The notes under the pieces: model-generated | Databases searched by the model: none | The model's input: the letters and a program-made list of their open reading frames with translations, nothing else | Told to the model about the DNA's origin: nothing | DNA from: Marinobacter sp. DY40_1A1 | GTDB lineage: Bacteria > Pseudomonadota > Gammaproteobacteria > Pseudomonadales > Oleiphilaceae | NCBI RefSeq assembly: GCF_016597815.1 | Contig: NZ_VCHA01000005.1 | Span: 124,001-188,000 of the forward strand | Direction: 5' to 3' | Length of the DNA stretch: 64,000 bases | Part shown: one piece after another, positions 1 to 9,512 of the stretch | Numbering within the stretch: the first letter of the stretch is position 1 | How the letters are laid out: each line of letters opens with the position of its first letter | Translations under genes and position numbers: made by a program

Positions 1-1
1 T

Positions 2-196
2 TTCCAGACAAAGGATCTGGAGTGGCTTAAAGATGTGAAGAAGGGAAACATTACTCCCCAGGATTTTATTCGCACAACCCAGGGTGCGTTCTTCAATATT
101 CCTAACGGTGCAACAGTTGTAAATCTGGAACAGGCGCTTCACGGCATTCCCCGTTTGCGTACTGAGCATATTGATCGCGGTTTGGGGTTATTCTAG
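2..196 (+). CDS. 3' end of an unidentified protein (partial)
   Basis: The reading frame is open from the window edge and ends at the TAG at 194-196, giving 64 residues of a C-terminus that ends GLGLF. The sequence is soluble and mixed in charge, with no membrane segment and no motif I recognise. A hairpin with a T-run follows at 261-296, consistent with the end of a transcription unit. The start and family lie outside the window. Confidence 0.6.
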   Translation, partial: FQTKDLEWLKDVKKGNITPQDFIRTTQGAFFNIPNGATVVNLEQALHGIPRLRTEHIDRGLGLF

Positions 197-260
197 GTAG
201 CGGGCTTTGCTGTGCGGCAGGGCAGCTTGGCTCGGAACGAAGCGCCAAGCGATAATAAGA

Positions 261-296
261 AAAAACCCGCTAACTCATAGAATTAGCGGGTTTTCA
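261..296. terminator. Bidirectional intrinsic terminator
   Basis: A 10-bp stem (AACCCGCTAA paired with TTAGCGGGTT) with a 9-nt loop is flanked by an A-run on the left and TTTT on the right. It can end the upstream plus-strand gene and the minus-strand tRNA-Asn just to its right. Confidence 0.75.
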
Positions 297-301
297 AATA
301 G

Positions 302-377
302 TGGCTCCCCGAGCTGGGCTCGAACCAGCGACAAACGGATTAACAGTCCGTTGCTCTACCAACTGAGCTATCGGGGA
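302..377 (-). tRNA. tRNA-Asn (anticodon GTT)
   Basis: On the minus strand the 76 nt fold as a complete tRNA. The acceptor stem is TCCCCGA/TCGGGGA, the D-arm contains AGCTCAGTTGGTAGAGC, the anticodon loop is CTGTTAA (GTT, asparagine), the T-arm contains GGTTCGAGCC, and the 3' CCA is encoded. The same 76 nt recur at 14917-14992. Confidence 0.95.
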
Positions 378-446
378 ACGTCGTCATGTGACGAGGCGCG
401 TATATTAAGATTACGCCACGGCCTCGTCAACCCCTTACCGAAGTTT

Positions 447-1631
447 TTAGCCCAAAGCCTTCTGCAACCGCTCAATGGCCTTTTCCAGATTATCCATGCT
501 CGTCGCAAAACTCAGGCGCATGTGGCCAGGGCAACCAAATGCAGAGCCCGGAACCAGTGCAACACCCGCTTCGCTCAGCAGCTTCTCTGCGAACTCCACA
601 TCGTTGCTGACACCTTCGGTGGCATCAATTGCTGCCTGGAAGCTTGGGAACACGTAGAAGGTGCCGTCGCCTTTCAGGCATTCAACACCCGGCAACTTGT
701 TCAAAGCAGCTACCAGCCAGTCATGACGCTTTTCGAACGCCTTGACCATCTCTCCCACGCATTCTTGCGGGCCATCCAGAGCGGCCTGTGCTGCGGCCTG
801 GGAAATGGAGCAAGGGTTTGAGGTGCTTTGAGACTGAATTTTCTTCATTGCCCCAATGGTTTTAGCGGGGCCTGCAGCATAACCGATACGCCAGCCCGTC
901 ATGGAATAAGCCTTGGATACACCGTTGAGAACAAAGGTGCGATCGTAAAGCTCGGGGCAAGCATTGAGAATGTTGCAAAATGGCTGACCCGTCCAGAGGA
1001 TAGGCTCGTACATATCATCAGTAGCGATCATGATGTTCGGGTGCTTTTTCAGCACCTCGGCAATGGCCTTCAGCTCTTCCATGGTGTAAGCCATGCCACT
1101 GGGGTTGGAAGGGCTGTTGATCACGAACAAGCGTGTACGCTCGGTGATGGCACCTTCCAGTTGTTCCGCAGTGATCTTGAATCGGGTGTCTGCTCCGGTT
1201 TCGATGATAACCGGCTTGCCTTCAGCAACCAGAACCATATCCGGGTAGGATACCCAGTAAGGCGCGGGAATAATGGCCTCGTCGCCAGCATTCAGAGTCG
1301 CCAGGGCAAGGTTGAAAAAGCTCTGTTTGCCACCACTTGATACGAGTATCTGGTTGGCTTCGTATTCCAGGCCGTTGTCCCGTTTGAATTTCGCAATGAT
1401 TGCTTTCTTTAAGGCTGGCGTACCATCAACAGCTGTGTACTTTGTCTGGCCACTTTTGATGGCCTCAATGGCTGCCTGCTTGATGTGCTCCGGGGTATCG
1501 AAATCCGGCTCGCCTGCACCAAGGCCGATGATATCCTGGCCCGCTGCGCGCAATTCGGCAGCTTTGTTGGTGACCGCGAGGGTGGGGGATGGCTTGATTG
1601 CCTGTACTCGGCTGGAAAGTTGAAGGTCCAA
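447..1631 (-). CDS. Class I/II PLP-dependent aminotransferase, aspartate aminotransferase type
   Basis: This 394-residue cytosolic enzyme belongs to the fold-type I aminotransferases (AAT Ib group). It should exchange the amino group of aspartate or a related amino acid with 2-oxoglutarate using pyridoxal phosphate. The Schiff-base lysine is K240 in VSKAYSMTGWR, followed by the phosphate-binding arginine of the GWRIGY motif. INSPSNPSG (171-179) is the usual substrate/PLP-binding loop, and the length is normal for the family. It is divergent from uvrB with about 210 bp between them. The exact substrate (aspartate, prephenate or another) cannot be read from sequence. Confidence 0.9.
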   Translation of the reverse strand: MDLQLSSRVQAIKPSPTLAVTNKAAELRAAGQDIIGLGAGEPDFDTPEHIKQAAIEAIKSGQTKYTAVDGTPALKKAIIAKFKRDNGLEYEANQILVSSGGKQSFFNLALATLNAGDEAIIPAPYWVSYPDMVLVAEGKPVIIETGADTRFKITAEQLEGAITERTRLFVINSPSNPSGMAYTMEELKAIAEVLKKHPNIMIATDDMYEPILWTGQPFCNILNACPELYDRTFVLNGVSKAYSMTGWRIGYAAGPAKTIGAMKKIQSQSTSNPCSISQAAAQAALDGPQECVGEMVKAFEKRHDWLVAALNKLPGVECLKGDGTFYVFPSFQAAIDATEGVSNDVEFAEKLLSEAGVALVPGSAFGCPGHMRLSFATSMDNLEKAIERLQKALG

Positions 1632-1844
1632 ACTTGCGCTCCTTAAAGCTGCATCTGATAGGTCCGTGACCGGCGGGGTGTCTGAATCCTTGCCTTATGG
1701 CGGCTGATTTTCGCCCAGCCGTCGATCGCGTTGATGGTACCATGAAGCTGGCGTAACAATAAATTTCTCTCTTGGGCCAAGTCTTGCAACCGTAAGATAT
1801 GGCTGGGATTCGTAGTTTGTATGAGTGGAGGTTGTGTGCCGATT

Positions 1845-3905
1845 ATGGGCAGTAACGATTCCAGCAATTCAGGTAAAGAAGGCGTCTTCATTGTTGACTC
1901 GCCATTTGAGCCCGCAGGCGACCAGCCAAAGGCTATAGAAGGCCTGATTGACGGCATTCATTCGGGATTGGCAAGCCAGACATTGTTGGGCGTTACCGGC
2001 TCGGGCAAGACGTTTACCGTAGCTAAGGTGATTGAATCGGTACAACGTCCGACCATTGTCATGGCTCATAACAAAACCCTGGCTGCGCAGCTCTACGGCG
2101 AATTTCGCGAATTTTTCCCCGATAACGCCGTGGAATATTTCGTGTCTTACTACGATTATTACCAGCCAGAGGCCTACGTTCCGTCATCTGATACATTTAT
2201 TGAGAAAGATGCCTCTATTAACGAGCACATCGAACAGATGCGGTTGTCCGCCACAAAAGCACTGCTTGAGCGTCCGGATGCGATTATCGTGGCAACGGTA
2301 TCTGCAATCTATGGTTTGGGTGATCCCAAGTCCTACCTGAAAATGATGTTGCATCTGGATAGGGGCGACAAGATAGACCAGCGGCATATTCTGCGCCGGC
2401 TGGCTGAGTTGCAATACACCCGCAACGACATCGAATTCCATCGGGCCAATTACCGGGTGCGGGGTGATGTTATCGATGTGTTTCCGGCGGAATCGGAAAA
2501 GGAAGCTGTGCGCATCGAGTTGTTTGATGAAGAGGTGGAAAACCTCAGTTATTTCGACCCGCTTACAGGCGAAGTGCTCCGACGGGTTCCCAGGGTTACG
2601 ATCTATCCCAAGTCGCACTATGTCACACCGCGGCAGACGATTCTGGATGCCGCGGAGCGAATCAAGGTGGAGCTGGACGAGCGCCTGCAGCAGCTCCGGG
2701 ACAACAACCGCCTTGTGGAAGCCCAGCGGCTCGAAGAGCGAACCCGCTACGATATGGAGATGATGAACGAGCTGGGCTATTGCAACGGCATCGAGAACTA
2801 CTCTCGCTACCTTTCAGGCAGGGAGCCCGGCGAAGCCCCTCCAACACTGTTTGATTACCTGCCGCCGAATGCGCTGCTGGTTGTTGATGAATCCCACGTG
2901 ACCATTCCGCAAATCGGTGCCATGTACAAAGGCGACCGCTCCCGGAAAGAAACCCTGGTGGAGTATGGGTTCCGCTTGCCGTCTGCGTTAGATAACCGGC
3001 CCATGCGGTTTGACGAATGGGAGCGCATCGCGCCCCAGATGATCTTTGTGTCAGCCACACCCGGCAATTACGAAGCCGAACATGCGGGGCAGGTGGTAGA
3101 GCAGGTTGTGAGGCCCACTGGCTTGTTGGATCCGGTGATAGAGGTTCGCCCGGCATCAACACAAGTGGACGACCTGCTTTCTGAAATACACTCCCGGGTA
3201 AAGGTAGACGAGCGGGTTCTGGTCACCACGCTGACCAAACGTATGGCAGAAGATCTGACGGACTTCCTGATGGAGCACGATATTCGTGTGCGTTATCTGC
3301 ACTCGGACATAGACACGGTTGAGCGCGTAGAAATTATTCGTGACCTGCGCCGGGGTGAGTTTGATGTGCTAGTGGGCATCAACCTTCTGCGTGAAGGGCT
3401 GGATATGCCGGAAGTATCGCTGGTGACCATTCTGGATGCCGATAAAGAAGGCTTTCTGCGCTCTGAGCGAGCATTGATCCAGACCATCGGCCGGGCCGCC
3501 AGAAACCTCAATGGTAAAGCCATTTTGTACGGCGACCGCATTACCGGTTCCATGCAGCGTGCTATTGATGAAACGGATCGCCGGCGTGCCAAACAGCAAG
3601 AGCATAACGAGGCCCACGGCATCACACCTCAGGGTCTTAACAAGAAGGTTGCGGACATCATGGAGGGTGCCGGCGGCGGAGGTCGTGGCCGGCGTAAATC
3701 CAGCCGGCCCGGTGATATGGCGGCTGAAGAGGCTGAACAGTATCGAACCCGTGTTGGCAGCCGTTCGCCACAGGATTTGCTCAAGGAGGTGACACGCCTT
3801 GAGGACGAGATGTACAAAGCTGCTGCCGAACTCGATTTTGAGGCTGCCGCCCGCTTGCGGGATGAAATATCCGGCCTTAAAGAGGCGGCCCTGAGAACCG
3901 GTTAA
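1845..3905 (+). CDS. uvrB: Excinuclease ABC subunit B
   Basis: UvrB is the damage-verifying helicase-like subunit of nucleotide excision repair; UvrA loads it and it recruits UvrC. The Walker A motif GVTGSGKT is at residues 49-56. The beta-hairpin segment [17 protein letters not shown], the DEAD-like VVDESH, the FVSATPG motif and helicase motifs V/VI ([18 protein letters not shown]) are all present, and a C-terminal UVR coiled coil ([22 protein letters not shown]) binds UvrC. I chose ATG 1845 because GGAGG lies at 1827-1831. An in-frame ATG at 1821 would add eight residues but has no visible ribosome site. Length (686 aa) is close to the 673 of E. coli. Confidence 0.97.
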   Translation: MGSNDSSNSGKEGVFIVDSPFEPAGDQPKAIEGLIDGIHSGLASQTLLGVTGSGKTFTVAKVIESVQRPTIVMAHNKTLAAQLYGEFREFFPDNAVEYFVSYYDYYQPEAYVPSSDTFIEKDASINEHIEQMRLSATKALLERPDAIIVATVSAIYGLGDPKSYLKMMLHLDRGDKIDQRHILRRLAELQYTRNDIEFHRANYRVRGDVIDVFPAESEKEAVRIELFDEEVENLSYFDPLTGEVLRRVPRVTIYPKSHYVTPRQTILDAAERIKVELDERLQQLRDNNRLVEAQRLEERTRYDMEMMNELGYCNGIENYSRYLSGREPGEAPPTLFDYLPPNALLVVDESHVTIPQIGAMYKGDRSRKETLVEYGFRLPSALDNRPMRFDEWERIAPQMIFVSATPGNYEAEHAGQVVEQVVRPTGLLDPVIEVRPASTQVDDLLSEIHSRVKVDERVLVTTLTKRMAEDLTDFLMEHDIRVRYLHSDIDTVERVEIIRDLRRGEFDVLVGINLLREGLDMPEVSLVTILDADKEGFLRSERALIQTIGRAARNLNGKAILYGDRITGSMQRAIDETDRRRAKQQEHNEAHGITPQGLNKKVADIMEGAGGGGRGRRKSSRPGDMAAEEAEQYRTRVGSRSPQDLLKEVTRLEDEMYKAAAELDFEAAARLRDEISGLKEAALRTG

Positions 3906-3917
3906 ACCGGTTCTCAG
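3891..3917. terminator. Perfect 13-bp inverted repeat across the uvrB stop codon
   Basis: CTGAGAACCGGTT and its exact complement are separated by one base, and the uvrB TAA (3903-3905) sits in the centre. It lies between two convergent genes and probably acts as a shared transcription end or RNA-stabilising hairpin. No T-run follows, so it is not a textbook intrinsic terminator. Confidence 0.45.
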
Positions 3918-3923
3918 GTAATA

Positions 3924-5048
3924 TCAGCGCTTGGGGCCAACAATAACGGCGGCCCGAAGTGGCTGAACGCTGCCGTAGCGTGAAATTTGGCTGAATACCC
4001 GTTTATCCACCGGTAAATACTGTTTGTCTGCTACGGTTTCGCCGTCGTCTGCGTCTATTTCCGGATCGTGTAAATACACAAACTGGTCATCTATGGCGCA
4101 TACCGTAACCCAGTGGGGCACGCGGCTGCGGTTCAGTTGCCAGGTACTGATCAATATGACTGGTATCTGGCCATTTAGCAGGGCCTGTTCCATGGCTTCC
4201 AGCGTCAGCGGATCGTGGTGTAACTGTATATCAGTTTGGCCAATATCGTGCAGGAAGCCTTCATGTACCAATTCCAGAACCCGCTTTTTGTCATCGTTGC
4301 GAACGGTGTCCCGGAATAGCGGGCCTTCCGTACTGATCCAGATACTGGCTTCAAAGCCGCGTTTCCATGCCGACAGCGCAAGACCATGGGGGCCGCAGCC
4401 GCCATGGCCGGCCAGCATGAAGATTGTGGTGGCCTCACGCCAGATTCTGAGTTCTTCCAGGGTGGTGAGTGATTGCTCCTCATCTAGCGCTGCCATGGCC
4501 ATAATCAATGCGGCCGGGCCACAGGAAAAGTCAGTGGTTTGCGGATAATAGGGTACGGGCAGGAAATCCTGCGTGGGCTCATAAAACAGGATGCGGCGTT
4601 CAAAGCGCAGGGCCGTGCCCTGATCTTCGTAATAGTCCCGATAGGTACCAAACTGCCGATAGCCAAGGCGCTTGTACAGGGCAATGGCGCCGCTGTTGTC
4701 TTCCCGAACTTCCAGGCGCATGAGAATGCGGCCTGCTTCTGCTGCCTCTCGTTCCGCTGCCTTTACCAGCTTTTCACCAACACCACGGCCGCGCGCTGCT
4801 GGCAGCACTGCAATAGAATAGATGCGGGCCATTCGGGTAGCTGCGCTCATCAGGACCAGGCAATAGCCCAGAAGCTCGCTCACGCCCTCATTTTTTGTTT
4901 CTGCAACAATCAATCTGTCCCGGGGCATGTCCAGAAAACGCCGAAAGCTTCGGCGGGATAACCTGTCTTCCTTAAAACAGCGATGCTCAAGCTGCAAAAG
5001 TGCATTCAGGTCATCACTTGTGGCTTGCCGGAGTTGCAAATCGGACAT
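3924..5048 (-). CDS. GNAT acetyltransferase fused to a C39-like peptidase domain
   Basis: The 374-residue protein has an N-terminal RimI-type GNAT domain (about 1-160). VLPAARGRGVGEKLV is the acetyl-CoA loop, followed by ALYKRLGYRQFG. The C-terminal half (about 165-374) resembles peptidase family C39: DFSCGPAAL carries the candidate catalytic Cys, and a His-containing stretch HWVTVCAIDDQFVYLHDP and an Asp follow. ATG 5048 is preferred over in-frame upstream starts because the RimI domain begins there. It is divergent from a RimK-like ATP-grasp ligase. The natural substrate is unknown; modification and cleavage of a peptide or peptide-tagged product is an inference. Confidence 0.85.
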   Translation of the reverse strand: MSDLQLRQATSDDLNALLQLEHRCFKEDRLSRRSFRRFLDMPRDRLIVAETKNEGVSELLGYCLVLMSAATRMARIYSIAVLPAARGRGVGEKLVKAAEREAAEAGRILMRLEVREDNSGAIALYKRLGYRQFGTYRDYYEDQGTALRFERRILFYEPTQDFLPVPYYPQTTDFSCGPAALIMAMAALDEEQSLTTLEELRIWREATTIFMLAGHGGCGPHGLALSAWKRGFEASIWISTEGPLFRDTVRNDDKKRVLELVHEGFLHDIGQTDIQLHHDPLTLEAMEQALLNGQIPVILISTWQLNRSRVPHWVTVCAIDDQFVYLHDPEIDADDGETVADKQYLPVDKRVFSQISRYGSVQPLRAAVIVGPKR

Positions 5049-5251
5049 GTATAAAGCGGCCTTGAGAATATAGGCATGGGGCATGCTGGTAGGCTTCCCG
5101 TATGCAGCTATTATGATTGAGAGTAACGAATTGGAAAATACGCTTATTATGAGTAAAAGCACTCATTATCCGTGGATTGTTCCAGCGCCACTGGCGGCGT
5201 ATTGTTGCGACTTGTTTTCCAGGCAATTATCTCCGGGGAGGAGCGCCTTTA

Positions 5252-6751
5252 ATGTCTCGTTTGCTTATCGTTGTAGACCGCACCAAGGACTGGGCTCCAT
5301 ATTACCCCAGTGAGGATGTACTGACGTTTGATCAGTACCTGCAGTTTTCTGCGCCGGCGAATAGCCGCGTGCGTGTAATAAACCTTTGCCAAAGCGCAAA
5401 ATACCTGAGCCGTGGTTACTACTGTTCTCTGCTGGCTGAAGCCCGTGGACACCATGTGGTTCCATCAGTGATGACGTTGAACGATCTGAGCCGAAAGGGG
5501 TTGTTCTCTCTTGAGTTGGAAGAACTCGATGCCAGTGTCGTCAATTGGCTGGAAGCTGCTGGCTCAGCCATTGACCCGGCCAGCGACGAACGTAACGCTA
5601 CCCATGAGGTCCGGATTCGCACCTACTTCGGGCAAACCGAACATCCGGATCTCAAGCCGGTGGCGCGGGCCTTGTTTGAGCGGTTTCCTTGTCCAATCCT
5701 TGAGATAGTGTTCCGGCGCAGGAAAACCTGGCAGATAGAATCCATGAAGCCCGCCGCCCCTGCAGATCTTAATGAGGCTGATCAGGATGTTTTTGCCACT
5801 GCATTCGATCGCTTCAGCAGCATGGTTTGGCGAAAGCCCAGAACCCGCCGCCGCTATCGCTTTGACCTTGCGATTCTGGTGAATCCGGACGAAGAAATGC
5901 CGCCCAGTGATGCGGTGGCGCTGAAACGCTTTGAAAAAGCCGGGCGCAAGCTGGGTATTAATGTGGAGCAGATTACGCGTCGGGATTATATGCGCTTGCC
6001 TGAGTACGATGGCCTGTTCATCCGTGAAACCACTGCCATAGATCACCACACCTATCGCTTTGCCCGTAAGGCAGAAGCGGAAGGCTTGGTAGTGATTGAC
6101 GATCCCGCATCGATCCTGAAATGTACCAACAAAGTTTTTCTGGCTGATTTGCTGAAGAACAATAAAATACCTACACCGAAAACGCTGATTCTCTCAAAAG
6201 ATCAGAAAGATGCAGTGGAGCAGGTGGTTCAGGAGTTGGGCTTTCCGGCCGTTATCAAAATACCGGATGGCGCGTTCTCCAGGGGTGTGACCAAGGCCGA
6301 AGATGAGGCATCCCTAAGGGCAGGGTTGAAAGACTTGTTCCGTCAGTCAGCGTTGGTGTTGGCACAAGAGTACCTTTACACAGATTACGACTGGCGTATC
6401 GGCGTACTGGGCGGGCGGGCTATCTATGCATGTAAATACATGATGGTGAAAGGTCACTGGCAGATCTATCAACATGGCGAATCAGCAAGTGAGAGCGGCG
6501 GGTTTGAAACCATGCCCACCTATGAAGTGCCGAGAAATGTTATTCAGGCGGCGTTAAACTCCACCCGACTGATCGGTAACGGGCTCTACGGTGTGGATAT
6601 CAAACAGTCTGGAAACCGGGTTGCCGTTATTGAAGTTAACGATAACCCGAGTATTGATGCGGGTGTTGAAGACCTGTTTCTCGGCGGCGAACTTTACACG
6701 CTGATCATGCAGGAATTCCTTTCCCGAATGGAAGAGAATCGCCGCCGTTAA
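5252..6751 (+). CDS. RimK-family ATP-grasp ligase with N-terminal RimK-like domain
   Basis: This is a 499-residue protein. The first 220 or so residues resemble the domain often found before RimK-like ATP-grasp folds, and an ATP-grasp ligase domain follows from about residue 270. Visible motifs are LGFPAVIKIPDGAFSRGV (ATP-binding Lys and loop), LAQEYLYTDYDWRIGVLGG, and the metal-binding end VIEVNDNPSIDAG. Such enzymes join an amino acid to a carboxylate through an acyl phosphate. ATG 5252 follows a strong GGGGAGGAG at 5235-5243, so the in-frame ATG at 5177 is rejected. It is divergent from the GNAT/C39 fusion, suggesting a shared pathway. RimK itself glutamylates ribosomal protein S6, but this protein is longer and its target is not known. 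Confidence 0.85.
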   Translation: MSRLLIVVDRTKDWAPYYPSEDVLTFDQYLQFSAPANSRVRVINLCQSAKYLSRGYYCSLLAEARGHHVVPSVMTLNDLSRKGLFSLELEELDASVVNWLEAAGSAIDPASDERNATHEVRIRTYFGQTEHPDLKPVARALFERFPCPILEIVFRRRKTWQIESMKPAAPADLNEADQDVFATAFDRFSSMVWRKPRTRRRYRFDLAILVNPDEEMPPSDAVALKRFEKAGRKLGINVEQITRRDYMRLPEYDGLFIRETTAIDHHTYRFARKAEAEGLVVIDDPASILKCTNKVFLADLLKNNKIPTPKTLILSKDQKDAVEQVVQELGFPAVIKIPDGAFSRGVTKAEDEASLRAGLKDLFRQSALVLAQEYLYTDYDWRIGVLGGRAIYACKYMMVKGHWQIYQHGESASESGGFETMPTYEVPRNVIQAALNSTRLIGNGLYGVDIKQSGNRVAVIEVNDNPSIDAGVEDLFLGGELYTLIMQEFLSRMEENRRR

Positions 6752-6785
6752 TGGCCTTTAAAGTGAAGGATGCCGGGTGGCCCGT

Positions 6786-7949
6786 TTACAGGCCGGCCAC
6801 CCAGATTCTTACACTGCCAAACCAGGGATAAGCTTCCAGATGCTGCCGGACGTTTTCAGGTGTGAAGACCGCCTCCGGGTCCTGCTCATCCAGAAAAATC
6901 TCCATATGCAGCTTGTTTCTCAGGTAATGAAGTCTTAGCCGGCTACGCTGTGGGATTTCCCCAAGGTGTTCCGCAATGATGCTTGCCACTTCTGCACGGG
7001 AGGGCAGTTGTTCTGTGGTTGCAAACTCATGATCTTCGTCGTTCTCGGCATCAATATGAAAGTTGATGTCGAGAATGTTATCCAGAGCGTTGCGCATTCC
7101 GGCGACCACTTGCATGCCTATCTGATGGCCTTCGGACACGCTGATTTCAGGGCGCACCACCAAGTGAATATCCAGAAGAATATCCTGCCCCATGCGTCGA
7201 CTGCGAAGTTCATGTACGTTCAGAACGCCGTCAGTCTCCCGCGCTATGGTTTTCAGCATTTCGGTATCGTCGGGCGATAATCCTGTGTCTACAAGCTCCT
7301 GAACGCTGTCCCAGGTAAACTTCCAGCCAATGTGAATAATGATTACCGCAATTGCCACGGCCGCGAGCATATCCAGCCATACAAATCCAAGCATGGCACC
7401 GGCGGTTGAAGCCAGAACCACCAGGGAAGAAAGGGCGTCGGTGCGGCTGTGCCAGGCATTGGCGATAATCAAATCCGAGCGGATGGCCAGGCCGACATGC
7501 TTGGTGTAGCGGAAAATCCACTCCTTTCCCACTACAGAAATAGCTGCGGCGACCAGCACCGGCCATTCGGGAATGTGGTCAACATCGCCTTCAATCAGCC
7601 TGAGGGTGTTTTCCCAGGCAAGGGCTGCACCCACTGCAATCAGGATGCTGCCGAGTACCAGGGTGCCAAAGGTCTCTATGCGCTGATGGCCGTAAGGGTG
7701 ACAGTCATCGGGTTCCTGGCGGGAGACTTTCATTACGCCCAGCACAACAACGTCGGATGCTACATCCGTAAACGAGTGAATGCCGTCAACCAGAAGAGCT
7801 TGGGAATGAAAAAGGGTACCGCCGATGACCTTGATGATTCCAAGGAAGGCATCAAGGATCATTCCTATAATGGTAACCCGGGAAGCTGCTTTCACTTCAA
7901 CCGCCAGGTTGTCGCGGTTGCGTTGGGCTGGTGAAACGGGCTGTTGCAT
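6786..7949 (-). CDS. Cation diffusion facilitator family efflux transporter
   Basis: This 387-residue inner-membrane protein has about six hydrophobic segments between residues 25 and 200 and a soluble C-terminal domain of the CDF/ZT-dimer type. HSQALLVDGIHSFTDVASD carries the HxxxD-type metal site in TM2, and AWHSRTDALSSLVVL carries the second site in TM5. Members export Zn, Fe, Co or Cd by proton antiport; the metal cannot be assigned here. The C-terminal 90 residues extend beyond the usual domain, with an acidic DAENDEDHEF stretch. ATG 7949 follows CGGAG. The in-frame upstream start would add residues with no conserved character. Confidence 0.9.
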   Translation of the reverse strand: MQQPVSPAQRNRDNLAVEVKAASRVTIIGMILDAFLGIIKVIGGTLFHSQALLVDGIHSFTDVASDVVVLGVMKVSRQEPDDCHPYGHQRIETFGTLVLGSILIAVGAALAWENTLRLIEGDVDHIPEWPVLVAAAISVVGKEWIFRYTKHVGLAIRSDLIIANAWHSRTDALSSLVVLASTAGAMLGFVWLDMLAAVAIAVIIIHIGWKFTWDSVQELVDTGLSPDDTEMLKTIARETDGVLNVHELRSRRMGQDILLDIHLVVRPEISVSEGHQIGMQVVAGMRNALDNILDINFHIDAENDEDHEFATTEQLPSRAEVASIIAEHLGEIPQRSRLRLHYLRNKLHMEIFLDEQDPEAVFTPENVRQHLEAYPWFGSVRIWVAGL

Positions 7950-8170
7950 TGAAAAAAACTCCGAAAATTTCCGCATTCCTGCTTGATTTATACACATCAT
8001 AGCAGTAGTGCCTTTGAATGACAGTTTGTTCAGAATCTTTTCTATTTTAAGTGAAATTTAAATAACATGTTGAAAATAAAAGAAAAATAAACTGGTTAAA
8101 AAATGATCAATCTGTAGATGGGCGCAGGTTGCAAGGGGTAGGCAAGGATGCTCCGCAATTTTCAACAGGG

Positions 8171-8179
8171 TTATCCACA
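8171..8179 (+). promoter_or_regulatory. Perfect DnaA-box sequence in the CDF-pyrD intergenic region
   Basis: TTATCCACA matches the strict DnaA-box consensus. It lies 126 bp before pyrD in a 355-bp gene-free stretch (7950-8304) that is AT-rich around 8020-8110. I saw no second box nearby, so it is more likely a titration or regulatory site, or chance, than an origin. The rest of the stretch holds the divergent promoters of the two neighbours; I see no clear -35/-10 pair to name. Confidence 0.4.
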
Positions 8180-8304
8180 GATTCCGTGGAAAAGCTCCCA
8201 AGAGCCTAAGTATACAGATGTTTAGCACTGTTGTTTTATGTTACCGGGCCGCTGTGGAAAACTTCCGGTATACTCGCGAGCACGTTTTATTGAGGAGCTT
8301 TCAG

Positions 8305-9324
8305 ATGTACGGCGTTATCCGCAACCTGCTTTTCCGGTTACCACCCGAACAGGCTCATGCTGTTGCATTAAATGGCCTGGATCTGGCGCATCGCCTGCAC
8401 CTGCTGGGTGCTTTTGCACCGAAAACAGAGGTGCTGCCAGTCAATGTGATGGGGCTTGATTTCCCCAACCCGGTGGGGCTCGCAGCAGGGCTGGACAAAA
8501 ACGCAGATCATCTGGACTCTCTGGGCGCCCTGGGGTTTGGCTTTATTGAAGTTGGAACTGTTACACCACTGGCACAACCGGGTAACCCGAAACCCCGTAT
8601 GTTCCGCCTGCCAGAGCACCAGGCCATTATTAACCGCATGGGTTTCAATAACGAAGGTTTGGCCCACATGCTGGAGCGAGTAGACAGGCGCAGCTATCGG
8701 GGCATTCTCGGGATTAATGTTGGTAAAAACAAAGATACGCCAAATGACGAATCCGAGTCGGATTATCGGAAGGGCATAGCAGCAGTTTATAACCGGGCAG
8801 ACTACATCACGGTAAACGTATCATCACCGAACACGCCGGGTTTACGGGATCTTCAATTTGGTGATTCACTGAAAGGTCTGCTTCATGCTATTAAGGATGA
8901 GCAGCTAAAGTGTCAGAGCCAGCTCGGGCGTTACGTGCCAATTGCCGTTAAAATTGCTCCGGACATGGATGATGCAGGCATAAGGTTTGTGGCCTCCGCT
9001 CTGAAAGAAGCCGGGCTGGACGGTGTTGTTGCTACAAATACCACCATAAGTCGCGACGCAGTGGCAGGTCATGTCTATGGGGCCGAAGCCGGTGGTCTTA
9101 GTGGTGCTCCGGTCAGAGAGGCATCTTTAAGAGTTATCAAGGGGCTGTATGCAGAGCTTGGTGATGACTTACCCATTATTGGTGTGGGTGGTATTACAGA
9201 TGGTGAGAGTGCAGCTGAAAAGATCCGTGCGGGCGCTAAACTGGTTCAGTTATACACCGGCTTTATCTACCGGGGGCCTGATCTGATCGGAGAGGCTGTT
9301 GAGGCGATTCGAAAGCTCAAATAG
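8305..9324 (+). CDS. pyrD: Dihydroorotate dehydrogenase (quinone), class 2
   Basis: PyrD oxidises dihydroorotate to orotate in pyrimidine synthesis, passing electrons through FMN to membrane quinone. The 339 residues match class 2 enzymes. An N-terminal amphipathic helix (MYGVIRNLLFRLPPEQAH) docks to the membrane. NVSSPNTPGL contains the catalytic serine typical of class 2. IAVKIAPD, VATNTTISR, VGGITDG and LVQLYTGFIY are FMN and orotate contacts. ATG 8305 has TGAGGAGC upstream. An in-frame ATG at 8218 is rejected because it precedes this site and adds unconserved residues. Confidence 0.97.
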   Translation: MYGVIRNLLFRLPPEQAHAVALNGLDLAHRLHLLGAFAPKTEVLPVNVMGLDFPNPVGLAAGLDKNADHLDSLGALGFGFIEVGTVTPLAQPGNPKPRMFRLPEHQAIINRMGFNNEGLAHMLERVDRRSYRGILGINVGKNKDTPNDESESDYRKGIAAVYNRADYITVNVSSPNTPGLRDLQFGDSLKGLLHAIKDEQLKCQSQLGRYVPIAVKIAPDMDDAGIRFVASALKEAGLDGVVATNTTISRDAVAGHVYGAEAGGLSGAPVREASLRVIKGLYAELGDDLPIIGVGGITDGESAAEKIRAGAKLVQLYTGFIYRGPDLIGEAVEAIRKLK

Positions 9325-9360
9325 ATAGGCGGGTGTAGAAACGACAGGCGGAAAACAAGG

Positions 9361-9401
9361 AAGGGCCCGCAATGCGGGCCCTCACGGGGAGTTAACCCCG
9401 T
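9361..9401 (+). terminator. Tandem GC-rich hairpins after pyrD
   Basis: GGGCCCGC/GCGGGCCC with a 3-nt loop is followed at once by CGGGG/CCCCG with a 6-nt loop. A third small GC hairpin lies at about 9422-9440. No long T-run follows. The group lies between the convergent pyrD and rmf. Confidence 0.5.
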
Positions 9402-9512
9402 TGCGCTCATCAGCGCATGAGACGGGGCGGGAGGCCCCGTATTGGTTGTGCTGAATACTGCGTCAAATTGTGTGACAAAAGATCAGATTAAGAAGTCGGG
9501 GTTTAGCAAATA

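Noticed and set aside
207..821. Long plus-strand reading frame across the tRNA and aminotransferase
   Set aside because: It crosses a tRNA and lies antisense to a well-supported aminotransferase, with no family motif.
1643..1957. 104-codon minus-strand frame between the aminotransferase and uvrB
   Set aside because: It overlaps the uvrB start antisense and shows no conserved feature.
8171..8179. DnaA box as evidence of a replication origin
   Set aside because: A single box without further boxes, an AT-rich unwinding element of clear form, or dnaA/gid neighbours is not enough.
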